A DNA stretch of 64,000 nucleotides from Actimicrobium antarcticum (GTDB taxonomy: Bacteria; Pseudomonadota; Gammaproteobacteria; Burkholderiales; Burkholderiaceae_D): the NCBI RefSeq assembly GCF_039536745.1, contig NZ_BAAAZE010000013.1, positions 206,831 to 270,830 on the forward strand, given 5' to 3'. The position numbers were made by a program, and so were the translations under genes. This document shows, one piece after another, positions 7,735 to 16,806 of this stretch (positions are counted from its first letter, which is position 1; each line of letters begins with the position of its first letter). The notes below the pieces were generated by a model, which searched no databases, was not told the origin of the DNA, and saw only the letters and a list, made by a program, of their open reading frames with translations.

Positions 7735-8733
7735 ATGAACACCATGGCGATCCGATCGAGCGCTCTCCCTCGTCCCGACTCCGGGCAAACCGGATTGAGC
7801 CTGATCGAACTCTTGCTCGCGCTCGGGCTGGGCGTGTTGGTCATCGCCGTTGCCGGCACGGTTTTCCTCGCAAGCCGGCGTGCCTATGTCCTGCAGGAGA
7901 ACAGCGTACAGCTGTCGGAAACCGGGCGTTACGGGATCGATCGCATTGTTCGTGCGGTCCGGCAGGCGGGGTTCGTCGATCCGGGCCTGGCCAGCGTGCT
8001 GGACTTCGGCATCGACTCTGACAAAGCCGCCATCAGCGGGCTGGATGCACGTTCGCTGAAAAGCACCACGGTCGGTATCGACAATGCCGTCACTGCGGCG
8101 GTCAACGGCAGTGATGTACTGGCAGTGCGTTTTGCTGGCACCGACGATGGATCAGTGGTCGATTGTGCCGGTTTCGCTGTCGGATCAGCATCGGGTTCAA
8201 CGTCGGGTTCAACCGCGTCAGGCAATTCGGCGAATCCGGGCTGGAGTATTTTTTACGTCGCGCGCGGCAGCAGTGGCGAGCCTGAGCTGTACTGCAAATA
8301 CCTTGGCCGCCAGGCGTGGTCATCGACCGCCATTGCCCGGGGTGTTGAATCGTTTCAGGTTCTCTACGGTATCGGGCCGCGTGACGCAGCGCGACCGGTT
8401 CGTTATCTGACTGCCACGCAGGTCAACGCGCTCGATGCTCAACTGACGTTGCGTGGTGTGACGCTGCAGCAGCGTGAGCAAGACAAAAACCGCCAGACGC
8501 ACTGGAAAAATATCCGTGAAATCAAGATCGCCTTACTGCTGCGCAGTTCGGACCCGGTTCGGGCTGACAACACAAATCTGACACACGATCTGTTTGGTTC
8601 GGCGTACAGCGAGCCGATGGCGGCGATTGATCCGGGTGTCCGTATCAACGAAGCGATGCTGCCGCTTCAGGACCGCAAGCGCTTACGCAAGGTGTTCAGC
8701 ACAACCATTCCCGTTCGAAATCCGGCGCGATGA
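7735..8733 (+). CDS. pilW: Type IV pilus minor pilin PilW
   Basis: A 332-residue prepilin-like protein. The prepilin site is QTGLSLIELLLALGLG at about residues 18-33, followed by the PilW-type continuation RYGIDRIVRAVRQAGFVDPG. It forms part of the tip complex that primes pilus assembly and carries PilY1. A Gly-Ser-Thr repeat near 8190-8225 looks like a flexible loop. The stop overlaps pilX by ATGA. Confidence 0.88.
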   Translation: MNTMAIRSSALPRPDSGQTGLSLIELLLALGLGVLVIAVAGTVFLASRRAYVLQENSVQLSETGRYGIDRIVRAVRQAGFVDPGLASVLDFGIDSDKAAISGLDARSLKSTTVGIDNAVTAAVNGSDVLAVRFAGTDDGSVVDCAGFAVGSASGSTSGSTASGNSANPGWSIFYVARGSSGEPELYCKYLGRQAWSSTAIARGVESFQVLYGIGPRDAARPVRYLTATQVNALDAQLTLRGVTLQQREQDKNRQTHWKNIREIKIALLLRSSDPVRADNTNLTHDLFGSAYSEPMAAIDPGVRINEAMLPLQDRKRLRKVFSTTIPVRNPAR

Positions 8734-9347
8734 CGGCCATCACGACCTCGTCACAGCGCGGTATCGCCCTGATCGTCGTGCTGATCTGGCTGATGGTCGC
8801 CACGCTGCTGGCTGTTTCCGCGGTACAGATCGGACTACAGGAGCAGAAGGCAGCGCGAAGTCAGCGTGATCAGGATATCGCTCTTCAGGCCGCCGAGGCA
8901 GGACTGCTCGACGCAGAAATGGATATCGAAAACTCACCCGATCTGCGCCTGTCGCGTAGCGCACTGTTTGGCCGGCGCAGCATGGCGGGGTTTCCGCAGG
9001 AACAGGAGCCGTTGTGTCAGCGCGGTGGCCGCAATCCTTATCAGGGCTTGTGCAGGCTGGCAGACGCTAGCGTAGCGCCGGCTTGGCAACAGGTCGACTT
9101 GTCAGACGAAGCTGCCGCCACGACTGTGGCCTACGGCCGCTTCACCGGGCGCTCCATGCAGACTGGCGTCGGCATGTTGCCGGCCAGGCTGCCGCGCTAC
9201 CTGATCGAACTGATGCGTTATCGGCAGGTCGGCGAAAGTGCCGAGCAGCCGGAGTACTTCTATCGCATCACGGCAATCGGCTTTGGTGCCAGTGGCACTA
9301 GCCAGGTTGTCTTGCAGTCTTACTACCGCAAGGGAAATGGATCATGA
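8730..9347 (+). CDS. pilX: Type IV pilus assembly protein PilX
   Basis: A 205-residue minor pilin. The N-terminus has QRGIALIVVLIWLMVATLLA, then the PilX-typical AARSQRDQDIALQAAEAGLLDAE (split by helix heptads). Unlike most prepilins it lacks the Glu+5 after the cleavage glycine, as is normal for PilX/GspK-like tip pilins. It overlaps pilW upstream and pilY1 downstream by ATGA, so all three are translationally coupled. Confidence 0.85.
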   Translation: MTAITTSSQRGIALIVVLIWLMVATLLAVSAVQIGLQEQKAARSQRDQDIALQAAEAGLLDAEMDIENSPDLRLSRSALFGRRSMAGFPQEQEPLCQRGGRNPYQGLCRLADASVAPAWQQVDLSDEAAATTVAYGRFTGRSMQTGVGMLPARLPRYLIELMRYRQVGESAEQPEYFYRITAIGFGASGTSQVVLQSYYRKGNGS

Positions 9348-11410
9348 TTTGTCGCTGGAGTTTGCTGATGGGCTTGCTGTTGATTGGCGTTAGTTTGAAC
9401 GCCGTCGCGCAATTAAAATTTTTCGAATGCAGTATGTCGCAGCATGGCGCCAGGCCACGTTTGAATGTGCCTCCGTCATCGTCTGCCAGCCTGACAGTGT
9501 CGCAACAGACCGTCGACGAGACTCGCAGATTCCTGTTTCGCGGCGGCTTCGAGTCGGTCGATTTTTCTGGCAGCTTGCGCAAATATGCGGTCAGTCGGGA
9601 AGGCGCCGGTACGTTGGCACTGGCTTCTGAGTCGCTATGGGAAGTAGCGAACCAATGGGCTGTCGATCCCGGCAGCCAGAGTCCAACTGCGTCTGGCCGC
9701 AGCATCTACACCATCGACGAGGGCTCTGGAAAAACCATCGGATTCACCTGGTCCGCGCTGTCTGCCCGACAACAGAAATGGCTGAGCCAGTCGCCAACCG
9801 AGGGCAATCCGGATGGACTCGGGGAGCGGCGCGTGGCGTATTTACGCGGCGTACGGTCTGATGAAACAGGCCAGGCCAATGGCATCTTTCGCCCACGCCG
9901 GACCATTCTGGGCGCGATCCTCAATAGCACGCCGGTGTTGAGCAAGGGCATTCGGCAGGACTCGTCGGGCGCCATTTATGTTGGCGGGAACGACGGCATG
10001 TTGCATGCGTTTTCGGTATCGGATGGACGCGAACTGTTTGCGTATATTCCGGGATTTCTAGTGCCGTCACTCGCGCAATTGACGGTTCCCGGACTACCGC
10101 CACAGCCCGGGTTTGATGGCAAATTGCTCGTGCAGGACGTGGAGATTCGTGGCGGCGTCAAATCCATACTGGTCGGTGCGGCCGGAGCGGGTGGCGCCGG
10201 TATTGTGGCACTCGATGTCAGCGCACCGGCCCAGTTTGGTCAGGGCGATCAAGCTGGCGCGCTTTGGGAGTTCAGCAGGACGGACGATCCCGAGATGGGA
10301 CCGGTCATCTCCGAGCCGGCGATCGGTCGATTCAGCACCAGCCTGAATCAGTCCCGCTATTTTGTTGTCGTCGCTACAGGGCAGTCGTCCGGCAAGCCGC
10401 CGGGGCGTCTGTTCCTGTTGGCACTGGACAAGCCACCCGGTGCACCCTGGGTGTTGAACGTGAATTACTTCAAGCTCGCTCCACCAGTGAGCAAGGCACC
10501 CTCCGGACTCGCTGCGCCGGCGCTGGTGACGGGGGATAACGGGCTGGTGCGGTTTGCCTACGCGGGTGACCTGGCAGGCAATCTATGGCGCTTCGATTTT
10601 TCCGGGGCCGCGCCATGGCAGCCTGCGCGTCGGCTATTCTCCGCAGCCAGTCAGGGTGGCAAACCACAACCCATCGTGACGCAGCCACGTGTCGTCTTTG
10701 CTCCTGGCGGGGGCTATCTGATCCTGTTCGGCACCGGGCAATTGCTCGCTCCCGAAGACAGCCTGCCATCGGGTTTCGCAGCGCAATCTTTTTATGCAAT
10801 ACGCGACCAGGCGACTCCTGGTGAGCGTCCGGTTCTTCGCTCCGACCTTGCCGCGCGCACAGTCAGACTATCTGAGGCGGGCACCGTCCTCATTACGGGT
10901 GCGCCAGTGGATTATGGTGTCGGCAATACCAGCCGCAAGGGATGGTTCATGGATTTTCCGGACGCGCAGCGCTCTGGCGAGCGACAGGTCGACACTGCCG
11001 TTGTTCTGTCCGGACAACTCGCGTTCCGGTCCCTGATTCCAGCGGTGGATGGTTGCGATCGGGGTGATGGTCATACCTATCTGGTGGGTGCGTCGAGCGG
11101 ATTGCCGGGCGTCAGCGCTGATGCGACTTCGGCAACCATAACGGCAGCAGCAGCGAGTACGACGCGCCAGGCCGCGCCAGAGCCGCCACTGCCGCTGATG
11201 TTGATGTACAGCGATGTCATGTCGCCGCGCAATGCAACAGGTGGCGTTGTCGTATCCAGGAATATCAGCGTGCCAGGCTCGAACTCCGGACGACCGACTG
11301 GTACCGCCAGCGGCTCGCAGAGCGTCAAGGCGGAGTTGCCTGCGGGTCGACTCAGTTGGCGTGAAATCGCAAACTGGCAGGAGGCACATCATGCTTCCCG
11401 CCAGGACTAG
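9344..11410 (+). CDS. pilY1: PilY1-type pilus tip protein, short form
   Basis: A 688-residue exported protein with a signal peptide (residues 1-23). It consists almost wholly of the conserved C-terminal beta-propeller: FRGGFESVDFSGSLRKY near residue 64, the segment RVAYLRGVRSDETG, FRPRRTILGAILNSTPV, YVGGNDGMLHAF, the IPG-F turn and YAGDLAGNLWRFDF. The usual N-terminal von Willebrand-A-like region of PilY1, which makes the family about 1000 residues or more, is missing with no frame break visible. In the family this protein controls pilus retraction and adhesion with bound calcium. It overlaps pilX. Confidence 0.88.
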   Translation: MICRWSLLMGLLLIGVSLNAVAQLKFFECSMSQHGARPRLNVPPSSSASLTVSQQTVDETRRFLFRGGFESVDFSGSLRKYAVSREGAGTLALASESLWEVANQWAVDPGSQSPTASGRSIYTIDEGSGKTIGFTWSALSARQQKWLSQSPTEGNPDGLGERRVAYLRGVRSDETGQANGIFRPRRTILGAILNSTPVLSKGIRQDSSGAIYVGGNDGMLHAFSVSDGRELFAYIPGFLVPSLAQLTVPGLPPQPGFDGKLLVQDVEIRGGVKSILVGAAGAGGAGIVALDVSAPAQFGQGDQAGALWEFSRTDDPEMGPVISEPAIGRFSTSLNQSRYFVVVATGQSSGKPPGRLFLLALDKPPGAPWVLNVNYFKLAPPVSKAPSGLAAPALVTGDNGLVRFAYAGDLAGNLWRFDFSGAAPWQPARRLFSAASQGGKPQPIVTQPRVVFAPGGGYLILFGTGQLLAPEDSLPSGFAAQSFYAIRDQATPGERPVLRSDLAARTVRLSEAGTVLITGAPVDYGVGNTSRKGWFMDFPDAQRSGERQVDTAVVLSGQLAFRSLIPAVDGCDRGDGHTYLVGASSGLPGVSADATSATITAAAASTTRQAAPEPPLPLMLMYSDVMSPRNATGGVVVSRNISVPGSNSGRPTGTASGSQSVKAELPAGRLSWREIANWQEAHHASRQD

Positions 11411-11888
11411 GCCGGTCGCTATGCCCAATCTATCCATCAGATGGTGCAGGTGTGGTCAGGCGGGTTTTACGCTGATCGAAGCCCTGATCGTGGTGGCAAT
11501 TATTGCGATTCTCGCTACCATTGCGGTGCCGTCGTATCAATCCGCGATTCTGAAAGTCAAGCGTGCCGAAGGCCGTACGGCGTTGTTGAAACGCATGCAG
11601 CAACAGGAGCAGTTCTACAGCCAGCGCATGACCTATGTCGCGTTTTCGGCATATGCAACTGACCCTGAAGCGCAGCGCTTCGGCTGGTTTTCCGGTGAGA
11701 CTGCAGCGACCAGTGCGTACGAAATATCGGCCACTGCGTGTGCCGGCATGCGTCTGGCCGATTGCGTGCTCATCAGTGCAATCCCCGGAACCGGGTTGGT
11801 CAATGCCGGATTTGTCGACGCACGCTGTGGCACCTTGCGTATCGATAGCCTGGGCCGGAGATCGGCTGACAGTCCCGGATGCTGGTGA
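11391..11888 (+). CDS. pilE: PilE-type minor pilin
   Basis: A 165-residue prepilin. The long leader ends in QAGFTLIEALIVVAIIAILA (classic prepilin peptidase site with Glu+5), followed by the helix VPSYQSAILKVKRAEGRTAL and KRMQQQEQFYSQRMTY, typical of PilE/ComP-like minor pilins. Two cysteines near the C-terminus can make the D-loop. GAGG lies 7 nt before the ATG at 11391, which overlaps the end of pilY1 by 20 nt. Confidence 0.87.
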   Translation: MLPARTRPVAMPNLSIRWCRCGQAGFTLIEALIVVAIIAILATIAVPSYQSAILKVKRAEGRTALLKRMQQQEQFYSQRMTYVAFSAYATDPEAQRFGWFSGETAATSAYEISATACAGMRLADCVLISAIPGTGLVNAGFVDARCGTLRIDSLGRRSADSPGCW

Positions 11889-11892
11889 CGCC

Positions 11893-12453
11893 ATGACAGT
11901 CCAATGGCGATCTGACAGGGTGGCGCATCGATCCCTGACAGCGGGCTACACGCTGGTCGAATTGATGGTGGTGCTGGCGATTTTCGGGATCGTGCTCGGG
12001 CTTGCGGTTCCCGGCTTTCAGTCTCTGATACGCAAGCAGCAATTGGCCACTGTCACAGGCGAGTTGTTCGCGGCGGTGACGCTGACGCGTGCGGAAGCCA
12101 TCCGCCGCAGCCAGCGGGTTGATCTCGTGCCGACCGATGGGCAGGACTGGGCCAACGGATGGATGGTTTTTGTCGACGAGAACGGCAATCGGCGCCTGGA
12201 CCCGGGCGAGAAAATTATTCACGCGCAATCACTGGTTGCGCGTGGAATTACCATAAAATCCGCCATGACAGACTCTGCACGGCCGTACATTGCTTACACG
12301 GGAAGCGGCCGTACCCGCACCGATGCGAATGGCCAGACGCCACAAGCAGGTCATCTGGCGTTGTCGTTCGGTGACCAGCAGCGTCGCATTGTCCTGAATT
12401 TCCTGGGTCGTCCGCGGGCATGCAATCCGGCCACCGACGCGGCATGCGGATGA
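11893..12453 (+). CDS. fimT: FimT/GspH-type pseudopilin
   Basis: A 186-residue pseudopilin with the site TAGYTLVELMVVLAIFGIVL and the GspH/FimT core: the N-terminal helix, then TGELFAAVTLTRAEAIRRSQ and the strand region WANGWMVFVDENGNRRLDPGE. Last gene of the pilus operon, only 40 nt before ribD. It may take part in assembly priming or DNA binding and uptake, as FimT does in some species. Confidence 0.85.
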   Translation: MTVQWRSDRVAHRSLTAGYTLVELMVVLAIFGIVLGLAVPGFQSLIRKQQLATVTGELFAAVTLTRAEAIRRSQRVDLVPTDGQDWANGWMVFVDENGNRRLDPGEKIIHAQSLVARGITIKSAMTDSARPYIAYTGSGRTRTDANGQTPQAGHLALSFGDQQRRIVLNFLGRPRACNPATDAACG

Positions 12454-12493
12454 ACACAGGAAGCGATGGCCCGATCACGATCCGAGAGAACCA

Positions 12494-13585
12494 GTGACTA
12501 TCATCAACGACCAGCAAGGCATGGCGCTCGCCCTGGAATGGGCGGCCAAGGGCATGTTCATCACGGCACCGAATCCACGTGTGGGCTGCGTGGTGGTGCG
12601 CGATGGCATCGTCATCGGTGCCGGGCATACCCAGGCCGCCGGCAAGGCGCATGCCGAAATTCAGGCGCTCGCCGATGCGCGGGCAGGCGGCCATGATGTG
12701 CGTGGCGCCACGCTGTATGTCACGCTGGAACCATGCAGTCATCATGGCCGCACCCCACCGTGTGCCGATGCGCTCATTGCCGCTGGCGTGGGACGTGTGG
12801 TGTCTGCCATCGCTGACCCGAACCCGCTGGTTGCCGGGAAGGGACTGGCGCGTTTGCGCGCGGCCGGGATTGCGGTGACCACCGATGTACTGCAGGCCGA
12901 AGCACTGGAAATGAACATCGGATTTTTTTCACGGATGCGTACCGGTTTGCCCTGGGTCCGGATGAAGGCTGCAGCCAGCCTGGACGGCAAGACGGCACTG
13001 CATAACGGCCAGAGCCAGTGGATTACCGCAGCGCCGGCACGCGATGATGGCCACGCCTGGCGGGCCCGTGCCTGTGCCGTGCTGACCGGTATCGGTACCG
13101 TGAAAGCCGATGATCCGCAACTGACCGTGCGCGCCGTCGAGACACCGCGTCAGCCGCAGCGTATCGTGATCGACAGTCGCCTCGATATCGATCTGCAGGC
13201 GCGCATCCTGCAGGATGTACCGGTCTGGATCGTCTGCGCGCAGGCAGATCCCGGCAAGTGTGCGATGCTGCAGTCGATGGGCCACGACGTTATCTGCCTG
13301 CCAAACGCCGCCGGCAAAGTCGATTTGCCGGAGTTGATGCGCGAACTCGGCAGGCGACAGATCAATGAAGTGCATGTCGAAGCCGGTTTCAAGCTCAACG
13401 GATCACTGGTGCGTGAAGACTGTATCGATGAACTGCTGTTATATCTGGCCCCCAGCCTGATCGGGGATGCGCAGGGCTTGTTCGACTTGCCGGCGCTGAC
13501 CAGCCTGACGGGCAAGCGCACGCTGGCTTTTCATGAGGTCAAGCAGATCGGCGCGGATTTGCGTATTCTTGCGCGCTTCTGCTGA
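12494..13585 (+). CDS. ribD: Bifunctional riboflavin deaminase/reductase RibD
   Basis: A 363-residue enzyme for two steps of riboflavin synthesis. The N-terminal deaminase has zinc ligands His53 (in HAE) and Cys81 and Cys90 (PCSHHGRTPPC) and the substrate loop NPRVGCVVV. The C-terminal reductase starts near residue 150 with PWVRMKAAASLDGK, the NADPH-site GIGTVKADDPQLTVR and the late HVEAGFKLNGSLV. It opens a block of rib genes with short gaps. Confidence 0.96.
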   Translation: MTIINDQQGMALALEWAAKGMFITAPNPRVGCVVVRDGIVIGAGHTQAAGKAHAEIQALADARAGGHDVRGATLYVTLEPCSHHGRTPPCADALIAAGVGRVVSAIADPNPLVAGKGLARLRAAGIAVTTDVLQAEALEMNIGFFSRMRTGLPWVRMKAAASLDGKTALHNGQSQWITAAPARDDGHAWRARACAVLTGIGTVKADDPQLTVRAVETPRQPQRIVIDSRLDIDLQARILQDVPVWIVCAQADPGKCAMLQSMGHDVICLPNAAGKVDLPELMRELGRRQINEVHVEAGFKLNGSLVREDCIDELLLYLAPSLIGDAQGLFDLPALTSLTGKRTLAFHEVKQIGADLRILARFC

Positions 13586-13631
13586 GTCGATCCTTCTACT
13601 CCATTCTTACCCCTCACTCTACTTACTCGCC

Positions 13632-14267
13632 ATGTTCACTGGAATTGTTGCTGCCGTAGGAAAAATTGTTGACATGTCTCCCGCGGGCGACCAGCCCGCG
13701 TCGGGCTTGCGCCTGACCATCGATGCCGGCGGCTTGCCGCTGGCGGACGTGATGCCGGGGGATTCGATTGCGCTCAATGGTGCGTGCATGACCGTCGTGC
13801 ACAAGACCACCACCACGTTTGCGGTAGACGTCTCGCGTGAAAGCCTGAACTGCACCGCCGGACTCGATGCGCCAGGTGCCGAAGTCAATCTCGAAAAAGC
13901 CTTGACGCTCGCCGACCGACTCGGCGGCCATCTGGTATCGGGACACGTCGACGGACTGGGCACGGTCACGAAATTCGCGCCGGTGGGCGAGTCCTGGGAG
14001 CTGGTGATCGATGCGCCCGCAGCACTGGCGAAGTATCTGGCCTACAAAGGCTCTATTGTCGTCAATGGCGTGTCTCTGACGGTCAACCGGATCGCGGATA
14101 CGGCGACTGCGTGCTCCTTTTCGATCAATGTGATCCCCCATACGATCGCGGTCACGACGCTCAAGCACTTGAAGGCGGGCGTGCGTGTCAATCTGGAAAT
14201 CGACCTGATCGCGCGGTACGTCGAGCGCATGCTCAGTGCGACTGCCGACCCGCAGCGTTCCGCCTGA
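13632..14267 (+). CDS. ribE: Riboflavin synthase alpha subunit
   Basis: A 211-residue enzyme (called RibC or RibE) that dismutates two 6,7-dimethyl-8-ribityllumazines into riboflavin. It shows the duplicated barrel: N-terminal MFTGIVAAVGK with GACMTVV and the linker GGHLVSGHVDG, then the second barrel with YKGSIVVNGVSLTVNRI and the closing NLEIDLIARYVERML. The ATG at 13632 is chosen because MFTGIV is the invariant N-terminus. Confidence 0.96.
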   Translation: MFTGIVAAVGKIVDMSPAGDQPASGLRLTIDAGGLPLADVMPGDSIALNGACMTVVHKTTTTFAVDVSRESLNCTAGLDAPGAEVNLEKALTLADRLGGHLVSGHVDGLGTVTKFAPVGESWELVIDAPAALAKYLAYKGSIVVNGVSLTVNRIADTATACSFSINVIPHTIAVTTLKHLKAGVRVNLEIDLIARYVERMLSATADPQRSA

Positions 14268-14422
14268 CAAGATATGGATTGCACGCTTAGGGCAGATGCT
14301 GCCGTAAGCGTTTCAGGCCGTGGTGGGATGACGCGCACCGAAAATTCTGATGTTACTGCGGGCATGGGAAGTCGCTGGGGGTCCAAATCCATTAAAATGG
14401 CGCACCTCAAAGGATCCACGCC

Positions 14423-15535
14423 ATGTCAATTGCAACTACCCAAGAAATCGTCAACGAATTACGCGCCGGCCGCATGGTCATTCTGGTCGATGAAGAAGAT
14501 CGCGAGAACGAAGGCGACCTCGTCATGGCCGCCGAATTTGTCACTCCCGAAGCCGTCAATTTCATGGCCAAGTTCGGACGCGGACTGGTTTGCCTGACCC
14601 TCACCGAAGAGCGCTGCGACCAACTCAACCTGTCCATGATGACGACGCGCAATGGCACGTCCTATGGCACCAACTTTACCGTCTCGATCGAGGCTGCCGA
14701 AGGCGTGACGACCGGCATCTCCGCAGCCGACCGCGCCCGCACGATCCAGGTTGCCGTCGCCAGGAATGCCAAGCCTTCCGACATTGTGCAGCCGGGGCAT
14801 GTATTCCCTCTGAAAGCGCAAAAGGGCGGCGTCCTGATGCGGGCCGGGCACACCGAAGCCGGTTGTGATTTCTGCGAGCTCGCCAGCCTCACTCCTGCTG
14901 CAGTCATTTGCGAGATCATGAATGACGATGGCACGATGGCACGCCTGCCGGACCTGTTTGAATTTGCCAGGATTCACGGCCTGAAAATCGGCACGATCGC
15001 TGACCTGATTCACTACCGGAGTCAGAACGAGAGCATCGTCGAGCGGATCGCCGAGCGCACCATGCAAACCGTGCATGGCGAATTCCAGGCCATCGTCTAT
15101 CGGGACACACCCAGCGGTGGTGCGCATCTGGCCCTGGTGCATGGCAATATGTCGCCCGACCTCGAAGCGCTGGTGCGGGTGCATCAGCCCGTATCGATCC
15201 TCGATGTGCTGGAGACGCGCTCCACTACCCATTCGTGGAATATGGCGTCGGCCATGGCGGCGGTCAAGGCATCCGAGCGCGGTGTGGTCGTCCTGCTCAA
15301 CTGCGAAGAATCGGCCGAGCAGATGTTTGCCCAGTTCACTGCGCTTGCCAATCCGGAAAGCAGACCGACGGCGCGCGCTGCCAGCATGGACCTGCGTACC
15401 TATGGCATAGGCGCACAGATTCTGAAGGATCTCGGCGTAGGCAAAATGCGCCTGCTCGCCAATCCACGAAAAATGCCATCCATGACCGGTTTTGATCTCG
15501 AAGTCACGGGCTACCGCACCGTGGCGAACGATTGA
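14423..15535 (+). CDS. ribB: DHBP synthase RibB fused to a degenerate GTP cyclohydrolase II domain
   Basis: A 370-residue protein. Residues 1-200 are an intact 3,4-dihydroxy-2-butanone-4-phosphate synthase with DEEDRENEGDLV, the acid loop, and GHTEAGCDF. Residues 205-370 align with GTP cyclohydrolase II, but the zinc-binding cysteine block (C-x10-C-x-C) is replaced by VSILDVLETRSTTHSW with no cysteine, and the RxEGRxxG catalytic loop is gone. The late YGIGAQILKDLGVGKMRLL segment remains. So it should make DHBP but not open GTP. Such RibBX-type fusions are known in proteobacteria; a separate RibA is expected elsewhere. Confidence 0.93.
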   Translation: MSIATTQEIVNELRAGRMVILVDEEDRENEGDLVMAAEFVTPEAVNFMAKFGRGLVCLTLTEERCDQLNLSMMTTRNGTSYGTNFTVSIEAAEGVTTGISAADRARTIQVAVARNAKPSDIVQPGHVFPLKAQKGGVLMRAGHTEAGCDFCELASLTPAAVICEIMNDDGTMARLPDLFEFARIHGLKIGTIADLIHYRSQNESIVERIAERTMQTVHGEFQAIVYRDTPSGGAHLALVHGNMSPDLEALVRVHQPVSILDVLETRSTTHSWNMASAMAAVKASERGVVVLLNCEESAEQMFAQFTALANPESRPTARAASMDLRTYGIGAQILKDLGVGKMRLLANPRKMPSMTGFDLEVTGYRTVAND

Positions 15536-15586
15536 ATCAGACCGGCTCCGACCCCATTCGATCTACCGTATTCAAAAGGAATCATC

Positions 15587-16072
15587 ATGACAGTAGGAAC
15601 TTACGAAACCAATTTTGACGGCGAAGGCTTGCGCATCGGTATCGTGCAGGCGCGCTTCAATGCAGCTGTTGGCGATGGCTTGCTCGGCGCGTGCCTGGCT
15701 GAACTGAACAATCTGGGCGTCGCCAACGAAGATATTTTTCGGCTCACTGTGCCTGGCGCACTGGAAATTCCGCTGGCATTGCAAAAAATGGCCGAGACCA
15801 TGCAATTCGATGCGCTGATCGCACTGGGTGCTGTCATTCGCGGCGAGACCTATCATTTCGAACTGGTGTCCAACGAGTCTGGCGCCGGCATGAGCCGCGT
15901 TGCACTTGACTTCGGCACGCCGGTCGCCAATGCTGTCCTGACGACCGAGAATGATGAGCAGGCGCTGGCGCGCATGGTCGAAAAAGGGGCCGAAGCAGCA
16001 CGGGCCGCAGTGGAAATGGCGAATCTGGTGCTGGCACTCGATGAGCTTTCCGAGGCGGTCGACGACGAGTAA
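15587..16072 (+). CDS. ribH: 6,7-dimethyl-8-ribityllumazine synthase
   Basis: A 161-residue enzyme that condenses DHBP with the RibD product. Family motifs: RIGIVQARFNAAVGDGLL, VPGALEIPLAL, IALGAVIRGETYHFELV (with the catalytic His of GETYHF) and PVANAVLTTENDEQAL. A good AAAGGA ribosome binding site precedes the ATG. It follows ribB by 51 nt. Confidence 0.96.
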   Translation: MTVGTYETNFDGEGLRIGIVQARFNAAVGDGLLGACLAELNNLGVANEDIFRLTVPGALEIPLALQKMAETMQFDALIALGAVIRGETYHFELVSNESGAGMSRVALDFGTPVANAVLTTENDEQALARMVEKGAEAARAAVEMANLVLALDELSEAVDDE

Positions 16073-16201
16073 GTAGTAACGCATTCGCTCGCCTGGCCGA
16101 GTGAATGCCGCGGTTGTTGACCGGCGCGCTGCCATGTTGCCCGCATCCTGCCAACACCGCATGCAGTGACAAGTTCATCCCGGGCGGCGCAACTGCCCGG
16201 G

Positions 16202-16238
16202 CCGCGCACTGGCGATAACCGTCCACGCGCGGTTTTTT
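16202..16238 (+). terminator. Rho-independent terminator after ribH
   Basis: CCGCGC (16202-16207) pairs with GCGCGG (16227-16232), followed directly by six T. A second hairpin CCCGGGC/GCCCGGG sits just upstream at 16179-16201. Together they would end the rib transcript before nusB. Confidence 0.6.
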
Positions 16239-16288
16239 GTTTTATTTCGCTTGCCCGAGGTTATCGAAGGCAGTGCAGTCTGAATACC

Positions 16289-16762
16289 ATGATCCCAAAA
16301 AAAGAGCTTCACGCGAATCCGAACAAGAGCCGCACTCCACGCCATCGTTCACGTGAATTCGCGTTGCAGGGCCTGTATCAATGGCTGCTCAACAATGAAG
16401 ACGCGGGCGTGATTGAAGCCCATCTGCGCGAGGCGCACGGTTTCGACAAGGCGGACGCGGCACACTTTGACGCACTCCTGTACGGCACGATCAAGCAGGC
16501 ACCCGCATTGCGTACGGAACTGCTGCCACTGATCGATCGTCCGCTCAACCTGCTGTCGCCGATCGAACACGCGATCCTGCTGATCGGTGCGTTCGAGCTG
16601 AAGAACCATATCGAGATTCCGTACAAGGTCGTCATCAACGAAGCGGTCGAACTGGCCAAATCCTTCGGTGGTATCGATGGTCACAAGTACGTCAACGGCG
16701 TGCTCGACAAATTCGCCGCCAAGGCGCGCGAAGTCGAAATCAGCGCAGCGCGCCAATCTTGA
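16289..16762 (+). CDS. nusB: Transcription antitermination factor NusB
   Basis: A 157-residue all-helical protein that, with NusE, binds boxA RNA in rRNA antitermination. Motifs: RHRSREFALQGLYQWLL at the N-terminus, SPIEHAILLIGAFEL in the middle, and PYKVVINEAVELAKSFGG with HKYVNGVLDK at the end. The ribH-nusB order is widespread. No strong Shine-Dalgarno sequence is seen before the ATG at 16289. Confidence 0.96.
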   Translation: MIPKKELHANPNKSRTPRHRSREFALQGLYQWLLNNEDAGVIEAHLREAHGFDKADAAHFDALLYGTIKQAPALRTELLPLIDRPLNLLSPIEHAILLIGAFELKNHIEIPYKVVINEAVELAKSFGGIDGHKYVNGVLDKFAAKAREVEISAARQS

Positions 16763-16806
16763 CGGCATACATCGCCGGCGACGCGTCTCAGGATGCCAGT
16801 CTGCCC

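Noticed and set aside
14268..14422. Search for an FMN riboswitch before ribB
   Set aside because: The conserved RFN-element core sequences are not present, here or before ribD.
14459..15232. 257-codon leftward frame over ribB
   Set aside because: Antisense shadow of the clear RibB coding sequence.
16759..16806. TTG start for the aminotransferase
   Set aside because: No ribosome binding site; ATG 16807 has AGGA upstream. It remains a possible alternative.
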